Shown: piece by piece, positions 1-11,905 of the stretch | How the letters are laid out: each line of letters starts with the position of its first letter | How positions within the stretch are numbered: the stretch's first letter is position 1 | From: Mactra quadrangularis | Taxonomy: Eukaryota > Mollusca > Bivalvia > Venerida > Mactridae | Reading direction: 5' to 3' | NCBI GenBank assembly: GCA_025267735.1 | Contig: CM046295.1 | Location: forward strand, 19,996,938-20,060,937 | Length of the DNA stretch: 64,000 nt | Program-made: the position numbers and the translations under genes | The notes under the pieces: generated by a model | The model's database searches: none | What the model saw: the letters and a program-made list of their open reading frames with translations, nothing else | What the model was told of the DNA's origin: nothing

Positions 1-864
1 TACATATGAACTTCTGCAGAAATAGTCAATTCCAATGAGAAAACGAAAACTCATTAAGTGATTGCTTGTGAAATAAACAAATAGTCGTATTGTTGTCAAA
101 GTACGTAGCATATTATCTTCTATGGATAAAGTATCACGAAATTAAGAAATAATTATTCATTTAATTGTTTGTGAATTCTGCTTATAATTATGTGTCCATT
201 GATATATTATTTTTCTATTCTTTAATAGTCATGTGTTGGTTTTTTTAACATCTTTATATCGTTTAATTGTTCACGAACTGCTAACTGTATTAAGAGATTA
301 ACACCAGTCTTGATTATTTTGATTACAACGGTGTTACATTAATATTAATACAGATTACTCAAGCGCCGTTGTAAAATTCTCTTTTTTAAAAAAGTTTATT
401 GTTTTGTATGTTTGTAAAATACCAAAACGAAGGGTAAAACGAGGAGTACAAAAAGCGTTTTGTATCCCAGCACACGAGTCGGCACTCAACAGGGATCAGG
501 GCCGATTTTACATAACACTCACCTGGAACGGCTAACTAGAAAAAGATATTTTTCCTTCATTATACTTACGAAGACCAACTTACATTTGTACATTGAGTTT
601 CAAGTTAGCTTTCTTAAATAGTTTACTTTATTGGATGATAAACCGTTTAAACCATTATTTGTATCGATTATTTTTAGTCATTTTTTCATATATACTATAA
701 TAAGACTAATATTTTTGTGAATTATATTTTAAATAAAACTTTATAATGCAAAGTGAATTAGTTTATTTTCTGTATCATATTCAATGCATTGTATTGTATT
801 TACAACTTATGCATACAAAATCAAAATTTCATTGCTTTGTGTCAATAAATTTCTCGTTCCAAAT

Positions 865-1020
865 CTTCCGGATTGAAGTACAGGAACTTCTATGATAAAA
901 GAAATAAAAAACGGAAATATTCTTTGGATATGTTTGAATGATCATTTATGATCTCTGTCGTTTAGGTTGATATTCTAGGAGTTATAAATGTAAGAAATAT
1001 TTATTGGAGTTATTTTTTTG
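865..1020 (+). promoter_or_regulatory. Probable promoter and non-coding exon of locus 1
   Basis: CTTCCGG at 865-871 sits about 150 nt before a GTGAGTTATATT donor at 1021. The same order and spacing occurs upstream of locus 8 (CTTCCTGG at 46080, donor at 46231) and, on the minus strand, upstream of loci 3 and 4. The start of transcription cannot be placed from sequence alone. Confidence 0.4.
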
Positions 1021-1617
1021 GTGAGTTATATTGAGAATATTATTATTGTTTTACTTCATACACAGTGTTTTTGTAATTTACAAGTTGGATAAAGGTTTCG
1101 TTTGCCGAATAAAGCCGAATTGACTTACGTTTTTGAGAAAAACCTCATATAATCTAATGTTTATATCTATACTGACCCTCAAATTATATTTGTTAAGTTT
1201 TATCGCATGTTCAACCCTCTAACTTTAAACGACACACTTTATATGATTTACTGACTAAAATCTAATTTTTTTTTTAAATTGTGCCGAGTTAAATCGAATT
1301 CAGAACAAGTCTTTAATTCATGGACAGTCAGTAAGGCATATCTTACTATGTATATAGAAAAATGGAACCTTTATAATAAATGAATTCAGGTACAATAGTT
1401 TCAGAGATTTATTTTACGCCACATTTGAAGCAGATATGTATGTTGTTAGTAAAGTTAAGGCAGACAAAATACTAATTCTAAGGCAAATTTCTAGTTTATA
1501 GGTAGTGTTTAGATGAGTTTAATGAAATTGTCGAGTTTAACTGAGTAACATAAATTTAGTAAATGAAATATATGTTTGAGGGTTTTCTATAAAAATTTCT
1601 CTGTTTATTATGTAACA

Positions 1618-1884
1618 AACCATCGGATAGGCCATATTACGGCGGTCAGTCAAATTCCCCACCGTTTCCGGTAAAGTTTTATCTCTGAATTTAGCTGTTG
1701 ACAAGTTCCTAAGCTTATACTTCTGTCAATGATGGCAACGATTATAATTAGTGTTATAAGGGTGAATTGTTGAATAAATCAATTTATGACCAAACTCTAC
1801 GAAACTACCTTTACCCAGGAATCGAACCTACGATGCATCGATCAGATGACTTTCCTGTTTCCATCTAAGGTAGCTGGCCGGCTG
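1618..1884 (-). repeat. SINE family A copy, minus orientation
   Basis: Its tRNA-like head, with the internal GGAATCGAACCTACGATGCA B box, is at the right end next to AGCTGGCCGGC. The tail lies to the left. It shares with other family A copies the conserved body block of a ~TCAGTCACTGAC core and AGCGCATA. It is diverged, so it is an old insertion. It lies in the first intron of locus 1 and is absent from the matching intron of locus 8. Confidence 0.65.
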
Positions 1885-3589
1885 CAGACAAATTAAATAT
1901 TTGCTTACATACATGTACACTAATATGCTTATAAAGCAAATTCAACAACTTGCGTTCGACCACAATTCAATTATACAATATATTTAGGTAGTTCTCAAAC
2001 ATTTCTATTGTACCTATTTGAAAAATGTAGAATAGAAATAAACAAAATCTGCAAACAAATGCCAAATCAGGAAGATAATTTTTAAGAGTGTCTAAATATA
2101 AGTTAAACCTTTATATATGTTGAACTATATTAACGATCACTATTTTACTGTCAAAGTTCTTTTGAATGTGGTGACTTTGCAGTTACGAACACTTCTGAAC
2201 AATGATTCTGAAAGGATCTTTTTATTAATTTTTAAATAGGTCATCCTCTTAACTTAACGTGTCAATCCAACGAGGGACAATTTTAAGTTTCAAAAAAAAA
2301 AACAGGGAGGAATAAATGTAACCAGAAATATTCTATTATTAGTGATATAAAAAACAAGTGAGTTATAACTACTCTATTATCTACTGAGCCACAAACACTG
2401 AACAATTAAAGGTGTTAATGCTACCATGTTGGTTTCTCTTTGTTACTATAGCACCAACACGGCGAGGTGTGGGTTAGAAAAGAAGACTTCTGAAGACTGT
2501 GTTTATTTTGTAAATTCTATTACATACAAACATTCATGCACAATCATACAATCATAATTATGTACATACTTGTATCTGTAAAGAAATAATACAAAAATAA
2601 ATAAAAGTACAAAAAGACTTAGGTTCCTAAAAAAAGAAGAAGAAAGCATGGTAACAAGGTCATACAAAGTCATTAACGTTTTTTAAACAAGACAACACTA
2701 AGATAAACACCAGTCTTTTGTAATTAAAATATGTCACTGAACTCAATAATTATCCATTGAATAGAAAGTACATGTAGCATTACAACTGTATAAAGAAACA
2801 ATCCACTTTTTCGAACTTACCAGTTAATATAACTGAGTACAAAAACTCTCACACTATCCATATAATTACAACAAACATACTCTGCTTGCTTCAAGTGGTG
2901 ACTGCAAAGAATTAGACAGGCATTGTATTAATTAATTAGCAAAATAAATCATTATGAATAACTATGAACTGTTAGAGGTTATTAATGACAAATGACACGT
3001 GGCATGGAAGTAAATGTCAAACTAATAAGTGCTAGTTGCTCAATTCCAAAGGTCGCGAAAACATATTACAATAAAATTGAAACCAAGTTTTAAACCAAAT
3101 GAAAGAATGACAACTGAAACGAATTACTTAATTAAAAACTAGAAATAGCTAAAGAACAAAAAATGCACAAGTGCTAAACCATTCCAGATTCTGTTCAAGA
3201 AGCAAGACCATTCTCTCACAAAAGCCAAGTTGAGAATGATTACCGCTTGGCAAACAGATCACGTGATAAACTTGCCAAGGGGAAATAATTAAAAACAGTA
3301 AGAAAAGGCGGAAAGAGTCCAAAGAACGGAAAAGCGTACAAAATAAAATAGTGACTAAACGAGGACCCCATTACTTTAATAATAATAAATACTTCGAAAC
3401 TGTACCCTAATATCCCGGACGAACGTGTTTCTCCACAAATGGAAGAGGCTGAAGTTGTAAGTACAGACCGTGTTCATTAATTTAAATTATACTTGTATGT
3501 TTATAGTTCTAAATTGAACACATACATTTGTTGTGAATAAAATATAGAGATTTCAAAGGTCACTTGAAATTACGTCAATCTTATTTCAG

Positions 3590-6272
3590 TTTTATAGAAA
3601 GTAAAACTAAATGAACATGGTGTATGTAACATTATTTGTCTTTGTTTTGTGCATTATCGAACATGTTAAGTTTAAATTATAACGTTATAACATTCTGATA
3701 CATAAAATTGTGTTAAGTCTATCCATGAATATTTATTTGTAAGCTCCTAGTGAAAAGACAAGTCAATACAAATTAGGAATCTTAAACAAAATGAACGATT
3801 GCTCACCAACGGCATAAAGCCGATAAACAATGATTAGTTAGAAGTCATTAAATCAATAACTGCTATAATGCAGATTTTAGTCGCCATGTCATCAAATATG
3901 ATATGTATTAATTCATTTGATTTTATTTTTTTCTATAAAATCAAAAGATATTCATTATGTAATATGAATTACACATCTATGTTAATTTTTATTTACCTGT
4001 TTATATCTAAACCAGCAAAAAAATGAATTATTTAAGCATTGGACTCTCTATGCAATGCCGCCAACCGAAAGACAACAATGGAATTAGTGTGTCTCTTTCT
4101 TGTGTTATTCTTGGCGTTGGTGTGCATATCATGGACAAGAATTTTACTTTAAAGTAAAATTGATATGTTATATATGTTTTAATTTATTGAGTCATTCTAT
4201 ATTTTATGCCGAAATGAATGTATATATCAATAACATTATAGAATGACTTTTCGTAGAGTCATCATACGACAATGACGGTTGTGAAACAACAATCAATTCT
4301 AACTAAATGAAGTTATGTTCACGATTTGCTTATATACTTTGTCTACAGTTGTTTGATGTTTGGTAAGCTTAGAATATTTATGTTTTTATTATCTTGTTCA
4401 GGTATTGCTCAAGATGTTCCTACTTGTAGGACCGAGAATACTTGTGATTGTTGTAATAGTAATCCGGATGATGAAACAAGAGATCTGTTGGATATTTGTG
4501 ATAATCAACAAGAAACAGAAGATGAAGCTTGGAGATGTACATATGGATGTTTAGATGGTTATTATGGTAGAAAATGTTTTAATAAATGTCCTAAGTACTG
4601 TACAAGATGCGCACGTGAGTTTGGCATAGCCAATCACAAAGATCATACGATATGTTACCTCTGTGCTGATGGTTACTATAACGGTACTGGAATAACAAAT
4701 TGTTCAACACCTTGTCCGGCAAACTGTGCTGAGAACCAATGTGACAAAACATCTGGTAATTGTTTATTCGGCTGTAAAGGTAACTGGAGTGGAGATAAAT
4801 GTAACATTTGTGCTGATACATGGTATGGTAACAATTGTGATATGCAATGTCCTGATTATTGTAAAGATAGACTGTGTGACAGAAATGATGAATGTACCAC
4901 TGGTTGTGCTGATAAAAACTTCAAAGGATCGAAATGTAATCAATGCGTTGAAGGGAAATATGGTGACTACTGTAAGAAGACTTGCTCTGTACATTGCCGC
5001 GACGAAACATGTGAAAGAATTGATGGTCACTGTTCTAATGGATGCACAGGTAACTTTGACGGGGAAAATGTGACATATGTCAAGCGGGTTATTACGGGAC
5101 AAATTGTGACAAATGGTGTTACAGTTGTTTAAATGGTTTGTGCGATCGGACAACAGGAATATGTATTGACTGCGTCAATGGCAAGTTCGATGAACAATGT
5201 GACAAGTCATGCTCAACAGGTTGTCTTAATGGAGAATGCTCAAGAGAAGATGGAGCATGTACATTCTGCAGAATGGGATACTATGGCCAAACATGTAACA
5301 AAACATGCCCTGATAACTGTCTAAACAACCTGTGTGGTCAATATGATGGTATATGTCACAATTGTAGTGTTGGATACTACAGTAAGTCATGCGGCTTCAA
5401 GTGTAGAAGTGGTTGTATAAACGATACCTGTAATCAAGACTTCGGAGATTGCATGTTTGGATGTGATAATGGATGCCAGAATGAAAACAGTAGCAAAGAC
5501 GGTAATAATAAAGTGATTTTTGTTCTTGAATGATATTTTTTTAATCCAAGTTTTGTATGCTTGGCAGTAAATGAAACTTAAAACAAAGTACATCATCCTT
5601 TATTGATAGCATTTGTCGTCGTGGTGTTTTGTAACTAGAATAAAATATATCGAAGTAAAACGGTCGTGCCAAAATGAAGTCATGTTGTTATTCAGACATG
5701 GAATGTCTTTTGGGCTCCCGGGGTCATATTCAAAGTAGCTGGTCAATTATCTCAATGCCACAAACCTCAATCGTTTATCATTAACAAATATAGGTTGTAA
5801 ATAATATATTTCAGAATCACAGTCGTCATGTGATATTGGAGTAATTGTTGGTGGGGTGATTGCTGGTTTTGCTTTTGGAATTTTATTGACTAGCGTTTTG
5901 TGCTACGTGTGGAGACGGTAAGTCATTCGTCTTATCGAAAAGTCGAATTCTATTCTCACCTTTTTGATATGTCATAAATTTGTATCTTAAATTACAGCTT
6001 CTTTGATCATAAATGCAATTCTAATAGACAAGATTCTTTTATATGGTTCATAGTTGTTCGTGTATTTATAAAGAGATCTTCGACGAAGTTCGCATAAGTT
6101 AAAAATAATGTACATTTAACTCTATACTACAATAATAAATGCATGTTTATTTTATTACAGAAGACAGACGAAGGAAAACAAGAAAGATCCAGCAATGCAT
6201 GTTAATGTTATGTATGAGAATGACAAAACTGACCCTGACGGTTATGAAGAATTACAAATTTCAAATCACTAG
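3590..6272 (+). pseudogene. Locus 1: multi-EGF receptor gene with a frameshift
   Basis: This locus encodes a predicted type I receptor with EGF/laminin-type repeats. Exons: signal-peptide exon 3590-3665 (ATG 3617), ectodomain 4402-5501, transmembrane 5815-5917, tail 6161-6272 (TAG). Two defects are visible. The signal exon ends G|TTAAGT where its paralogs have G|GTAAGT, so the donor GT is lost. In the ectodomain the frame is lost at 5061-5068: GGGGAAAATGT is one base short of a GGG-GAA-AAA-TGT reading. The frame from 4402 ends at 5132 and the family frame continues to 5501. An alternative ATG at 4356, in frame with the ectodomain, gives its own signal-like start MFGKLRIFMFLLSCSG, preceded by TCTACAG. 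The ectodomain is of the short class, without the CC module. The transmembrane exon is class beta (ends YVWRR). The tail carries MYENDKTDPDGYEEL. The frameshift lies in an A run, so an assembly error is possible. If it is an error, the gene may be functional from ATG 4356. Confidence 0.75.
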
Positions 6273-7266
6273 ATGTCGATAGATAATACATATACGGTTT
6301 TCTTTGTTCGGATTTAAGTTTTCATGGAAAGTTTCTAAATATTACAAGGACAAGTCAGGATCTTAATAGAATAAATATAGCAGTCTTTGTTTTGGATATT
6401 AATTCCGCATTGATTCTTTTTCACCTACCTCTCCTGAATAACCGCTGCAGACAGTCGTGTAAAGAAAACCTCTCCATTCAGAAACATTTTAATTGAATAT
6501 CTGAACTGTAGTAAGAAATGATTAATCAATTTCTATTTAAAAGCGGAATAACTAAACATTTTGTTGATATAAATTCCTATACCACCTTATTGGTATTTTA
6601 ACATTGTATATTTACATCCATTGGAAAGTTTATTGTGACGTAGTAATTATTTTGTTGGTGTTTTTGTGATCGTCATTTATTTGTTTAAAACATACAGAAT
6701 AATTTATACATGTGTTCATAGCTATATACGTTACTAAACATCTTTTCGTTGTGATATAAAATATGTTTATATCCAAAAATGTATATGTTTAAATTGTAAA
6801 TATTTATTCACAAAATAATTATATAAGCTTAATGTAGAGAATAGATTGAGTACTAGACTTTATTATTTAACTTACACTATATAACTATATTTTATTGTCA
6901 TTAAAATATATTCTCATCTTAAGTTGCACTAAAAGATGTTTTGCTTATATCAGCAGAACATGTTACATGTATATACTTTCTTTATAATCTGCAATATGTA
7001 TACGGTTGGTTGATCATTTACACACTCTATCATCCAGAAAAATATTTGAGTTATATAATCAATAATTATGTAAAGGGAAAAGTTTGACTGTTGAATTATA
7101 TTGATAATGTTTTTATTGTATATGTTTTGATTATATCAACATAACATGTTAGATTTGTTATGTTGAATACCCAGAACGCTAACTCTACCTTGTACTTAAA
7201 TACTTTTAAGATATTAAATGATATTTAAATAATATATTTAAGATCTTATAAGATAAGGAGATAAAA

Positions 7267-8733
7267 GGCTGCTCTGATGAACGTTTCACTGAATCAAAAT
7301 GTGATCAATGGAAAACAGGGAATTATGGTGACAACTGTGATAAACGATGTCCTGATAATTGTAAAGATAGAATCTGCGACAGCAGTGGTGAATGTTCCAA
7401 GGGGTGTGCTGATGATAACATCACAGGATCGAAATGTAATCAATGTGTTGTAGGAAAATATGGCGACTACTGTGATAAGACTTGCTCTGTACATTGCAAA
7501 GACGATACATGTGACAGACTTGATGGCCAATGTACTGATGGATGCACAGGTAAATTTGACGGGAAAAAAATGCGACATATGTCAGCCGGGTTATTACGGG
7601 ACAAATTGTGACAAATGGTGTCATAGTTGTTTAAATGGTCTGTGCGATCGGACAACAGGAAGATGTATTGACTGTGTCAATGGCAAGTACGATGAACAAT
7701 GTGACAAGTCATGCTCAACAGGTTGTCTTGATGGAGGATGTTCAATAGAAGACGGGGCATGTACTTCCTGCAGAGCTGGATTATATGGCAAGACGTGTAA
7801 CAAAACATGCCCTGATAATTGTCTAAACAACGTGTGTGGTCAATATGATGGTATATGTCACAATTGTAGTGTTGGATACTATAGTAAGTCATGTGACTTC
7901 AAGAGTCCAAATGAATGTTTCAACGCTACTTGTAGTCAAGACTCCGGCGATTGCACGTTCGGATGTACGAGTGGATGCCAAAATGAAGCCAATGGTAAAA
8001 AATTAAAAATGGTTTTAGGTTGTAACACGATATTGATGTTTAATAAGTAAAGTAAATATATATCCTTTGAATAATGAAGAATATAATGGAACATTAAACT
8101 AAGTAAATGCATTAGCACATTTTACTCCATAATAAATAAGTATCAGTGTTTTCGTAAAACCCTTCATAATGTTATGTATCGAAGTAAACGCTAGTGCTAA
8201 AATGATATGATTTGTTTTCAGATATAGTATTACTGTTGAGCTCCTGTGGTAATATTCCAATCGGTAGATTAATTATTTATCTTGAGTCAATCTATGGCAT
8301 GGGCTAACTTGTGTTAATTTTATAAAATATATTTACAGAACTACAGACGTCATGTTATACTGGAGAAATTATTGGTGGAATTATTGCTGCTGTTGTGATA
8401 CTTTTTACCTGTGGACACGGTAAGTCATATTGTTTAATGTCTAAAAAGGTAGTTTTACCTCATGGTTTTGACATTTTCTTTCATTTAGAGATTGAACTTT
8501 TTCTGCAATATATTAGCGTATTTATAGGAGGCGGCAGGGAACACAGTTTGATGTCTTAGCCATTTGTATCAACAAGTAAAATATACATTTTAAAATACAA
8601 TATTATCCTATTTAATTGCAGAAGAAAGACAAAGAAAATCAAGAAACATCCATCAATGCATGTTAATGCCATATATGAAAATGACAAGGCTGACCAAGAT
8701 GGTTATGAAGAATTACAAATTCCTAATCAATAG
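7267..8733 (+). pseudogene. Locus 2: 5'-truncated multi-EGF receptor pseudogene
   Basis: The copy begins abruptly inside an EGF repeat at about 7267 (GCSDERFTESKCDQW...). An in-frame TAA lies at 7249, and there is no signal exon or N-terminal cap. Remaining exons: ectodomain to 7994, transmembrane 8339-8419, tail 8622-8733. Lesion one is a seven-A run at 7564-7570 where six are needed, which shifts the frame before CDICQPGYYG. Lesion two is a transmembrane exon of only 81 nt: compared with locus 8 it lacks 22 nt after TACTTTTTAC, which breaks both the frame and the hydrophobic span. The tail exon itself is intact (IYENDKADQDGYEEL). A decayed promoter and non-coding exon remain at about 6990-7110. 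Its 3' flank matches that of locus 8, so it is the counterpart of locus 8 in the duplicated block. Confidence 0.85.
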
Positions 8734-9654
8734 ATGCCAATATACACAACATGTACTATTTTGTTCAGATTTTCTACCGCGGAATAACATTACAGTCGCG
8801 TTTATGTGAATAAAGTTGACCTTTGGAGGCTGAAAATCGACTCTGTTTTGCCGGACTCGATAACGATCGTCGTGCTCTGGTACAACGACTCTTCTCCAAT
8901 GTTAATGAAATGGGGTAAAGAATTATAATGACTTGTTCAATAATTAGAATTCATAAATTTTGTCGTACTTAAGGATAAATTACAACATATAGTAACATAC
9001 TTGTTTATCGTGTTTAAATGACACGGTTTGAATGTTTAATTTGTGACTTTTTATGTAAATATTAACAACCTTTTCTGAAATATGTATGTGTCGTTTGTAT
9101 GTCTAAAATAGATTTTATTGTATATTCACCAAAGAAAAATAAGTTTCATTTAGAGACATACATTATTATCGTATACTGTATCTACTCTGTATATTGTATA
9201 ATTCATATCATTATTCATTGTCTTCTTGAGTTAGGTGGACTGACATATTTGTTTGTTATTAACATAATATCCGCATAATTACCCTTAGCGTTTGTTGTAT
9301 CTTTAGATGTTATACACAAGGCATAATGTTACTATACATCTTCTAAATACACGTAAAACAAGTTAATGGTCTGTAATTCTACAAAGAGATTATAACCATA
9401 AAGTTCTTTAATAATGGATTTTTATTAAAACATTACAATGCATACAGTAACAAAATAAATTTTAATTTAGAATTAATATTATAAAAGGGGATTGTAATTA
9501 CAGAATATGAGTTTATTTTACTTGTTTTCTTTTATATTACGTAAATTGTATATCAAAATTGTGCCTTCTTGCACAAATATACAAAGTAACATGGAATGCT
9601 TTTGTGAGATTAAATATTAATTGTCAAAAGATTATAAATTTTCATATTTTTCAG

Positions 9655-9726
9655 TTTTAGTGAAATCTAAATAAACTTAAGATGACGTGGCTAACATTGG
9701 CTCTTTTGTGTTCTACAATGACTGTG
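9655..9726 (+). pseudogene. Orphan signal-peptide exon relic (block A)
   Basis: A TTTTTCAG acceptor is followed by the family 5' UTR block TTTTAGTGAAATCTAAA and an ATG at 9682 (MTWLTLALLCSTMTV), then a GTAAGA donor at 9727. It resembles the 49-nt signal exon of the intact genes but is 4 nt shorter, so it would leave the wrong phase. No ectodomain exon follows on this strand. Its duplicate at 51415 has the full 49 nt but has lost the ATG. It is the stump of a further gene copy lost before the block duplicated. Confidence 0.6.
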
Positions 9727-10494
9727 GTAAGAGGACATATTCGTGGAAGTCTCCACAATGCATTGACATATGCTCTACGTAATAAACCTTTTCTTTCATT
9801 TTCAAGTGTATGTTACTTCAGTAATGCCTTGTTCGGCTAAATGTCTTACATTTATCATATCGATAGATTTTCATTTGAAACATTGGTATAATATTCAACG
9901 GTAAAATAAAGGCCTCTATCTAATAAGATATAAACAAGAACATACAAGACAATACAATGCAATAAAATGCAATGCAAAATATTATCAATATAACAGTAAA
10001 AGTTTATCTAATAAAAAAGTCCTTATATAAATAACTCCTCAAATATAACCCTTAAAGAAAGAATATGTAAATGTTCGTTCTACCCAAACAAATTTCTTCT
10101 ATACTTCTTATATATTATAACAATGGTGATTCAATCAAATCCAGAAGACTTAAAACGTTCCTTATAGACATAAAATGTTTTATGAATAATCGGACATAAA
10201 TATTTTATAAACAATTCAAACAAACAAATGCAAGTACATAGAATATGTGCTTGAAATATACTTCACTCTGTGTCATAAAATTTTATCTAAGATATGCAAA
10301 CAAATTCAAAATGCTGAAGTGGAAAAACACATGGGCTGGATCTGTTTAGAACAAACTAATGCCGAGCCCAAACACTAGGTATATATTTTCCCTGGAATTG
10401 TAACCCGAGTGTGGCAAAATGACTCTAGTGTGTATTCCCCGTTTTATCGCGAGTGAACGAGGGTATGACGTAAAATGATTGAAAATGGTATTTT

Positions 10495-10799
10495 TTGTTT
10501 GTTTGCTGGGTTTAACGCCGTAGCAACACATTGTATAGGTCATATAACGGTGTTTAGTGAACCTACTCACTCCTCTTGGAAAGGCTTAATCTCTGGATTT
10601 AGCTGTTAACCAACTACAAAGCGCATATTGTCGTCAGTGACTGACAACTGCCCTACATAATGACAAATGTTTGGTAGGAGGGAGCATGGTCGTTGAAATA
10701 ATTTCATGAACAAGCTCCACGAAAGAATGCCCACCCAGGAATCAAACCAACATCCCATCGATCAGTAGATATGCGTGCTACCAACGGAGCTAGCCGGGC
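10495..10799 (-). repeat. SINE family A, near full length
   Basis: The element is in minus orientation. The tRNA-like head is at the right, ending GAGCTAGCCGGGC with box A reading TAGCT.CGTTGGTAGCACGC on the minus strand. The 3' end, at the left, carries GGGTTTAACGCCGTAGCAACAC. The same 3' motif (TGCTACGGCGTTAAAC on the other strand) ends the copies at 36098, 41343 and 60137. Open frames inside it are not genes. Confidence 0.8.
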
Positions 10800-10819
10800 A
10801 AGAAAAAAATAATAAAAAT

Positions 10820-10953
10820 CATTGGTAGGAGGGAGAACGGCCGTAGAAATAATTTTATGACCAATATTCACAAAAGTATGCCCCGCCCGGGAATCAAACT
10901 TACGACCCATCGATCAGTAGACTTGCGTGCTACTTATTGAGCTAGCCGGGCGG
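10820..10953 (-). repeat. SINE family A, partial (head half)
   Basis: This is a second copy of the same SINE, directly beside the first in the same orientation. It holds only the tRNA-like head and the adjacent body, and ends in GAGCTAGCCGGGCGG. The pair is also present at 52152-52565, so it predates the block duplication. Confidence 0.75.
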
Positions 10954-11905
10954 CTCTTTAAATAGTAAAAACAGTTGTAGAAACCACAGTAGACGGGTAT
11001 TTTGTGTAATTTCACTGTTTTTACCATTAAATAAGCGCATTTAATTATATAATTTATCAATATCTGTTATGAAGCAATCTATGTATGTTTCAGCGCATTT
11101 TCTCGCGTTTAATGCTTTACTGTCAAACAATACGAGTACGGCGTCCTTTTAGTAACTAAGAACGCTATTCTCGTTGTTAGTCTTCACTTAATAATGCGAC
11201 TTTAACGCGCATGCCCAGAAGGTCATGCGGATGCTTTAATTCGACCCTAGAGATATGAAGAAAAATACGTACAGAAGGTCAAACATATTTTATTTTATAT
11301 AGAATTAAAAAGAATAGTTTTTGTTTAGAAATTGTTAAAGGTACTAGTTCACAGATTTGGATAAAGATTTTTCTATATATTAAAAATACCATTTAGTGTC
11401 TGTAATTGTATTAAAAATATCTTAATATTTTAGGAAAAAACCTAATTTGCAAGAAATATACAATTAAAGTCACAACGTGACATATGGAGTAGATTTTTAC
11501 CTCTAGAAACACAATCATTTGTAGCTCTATGTCAATTTGCACTACAAATGTCATTATCAAATCACTAATTGCCTGCTTAAAATGTTTCCGAACAATTTTG
11601 ATAGTTTAAAAAAGTCGACGTTTTATTTGAAATCTGTGAATGAATACCGTTAATATCAACACATATTTATTGAAATATGAAATAAGAGAAGGAATTAAAA
11701 AATTAAAATATAATTGTCCTCATATATATAATATATTTTCGTTACAATAAGCAAGGTATGTTGGTCAACATAAAGAAAAATTCCACCGATTATGTACAGT
11801 TTATCATGTCTATGAAGAAGGATACTTGAGAAATGGTTTACACAACAATATCTATAGAAGTTATGTCCAAATGAAGAGAACAATTTTATTTCCATCTATT
11901 GACAT

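Larger units (their letters stand above)
1..3589 (+). other. 5' flank, non-coding exon and first intron of locus 1
   Basis: I see no protein gene here. An ETS-like CTTCCGG lies at 865-871. A likely 5' non-coding exon ends at 1020 before a GTGAG donor. Positions of about 700-2095 align by eye with about 45.9-47.05 kb upstream of locus 8. Both carry the same GGACAGT.AGTAAG.CATAT and TTTCAG.GATTTATT blocks in the same order. After 2095 the two diverge. Locus 1 carries roughly 1.2 kb of extra AT-rich sequence (about 2250-3450) that I cannot identify, plus a SINE at 1618-1884. The intron ends in TTATTTCAG at 3581-3589. Confidence 0.5.
8734..11905. other. Intergenic stretch between loci 2 and 3
   Basis: There is no intact gene. 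The stretch contains the 3' flank of locus 2, an orphan signal-peptide exon at 9682, two adjacent family A SINE copies at 10495-10953 and the 3' flank of locus 3. Nearly all of it is repeated, in the same order and orientation, at about 49,980-53,518. Confidence 0.6.

Noticed and set aside
10346..10910. Two short minus-strand open frames repeated at 51.9-52.5 kb
   Set aside because: Both lie in or beside SINE copies. The repetition comes from the block duplication, not from selection on a protein.
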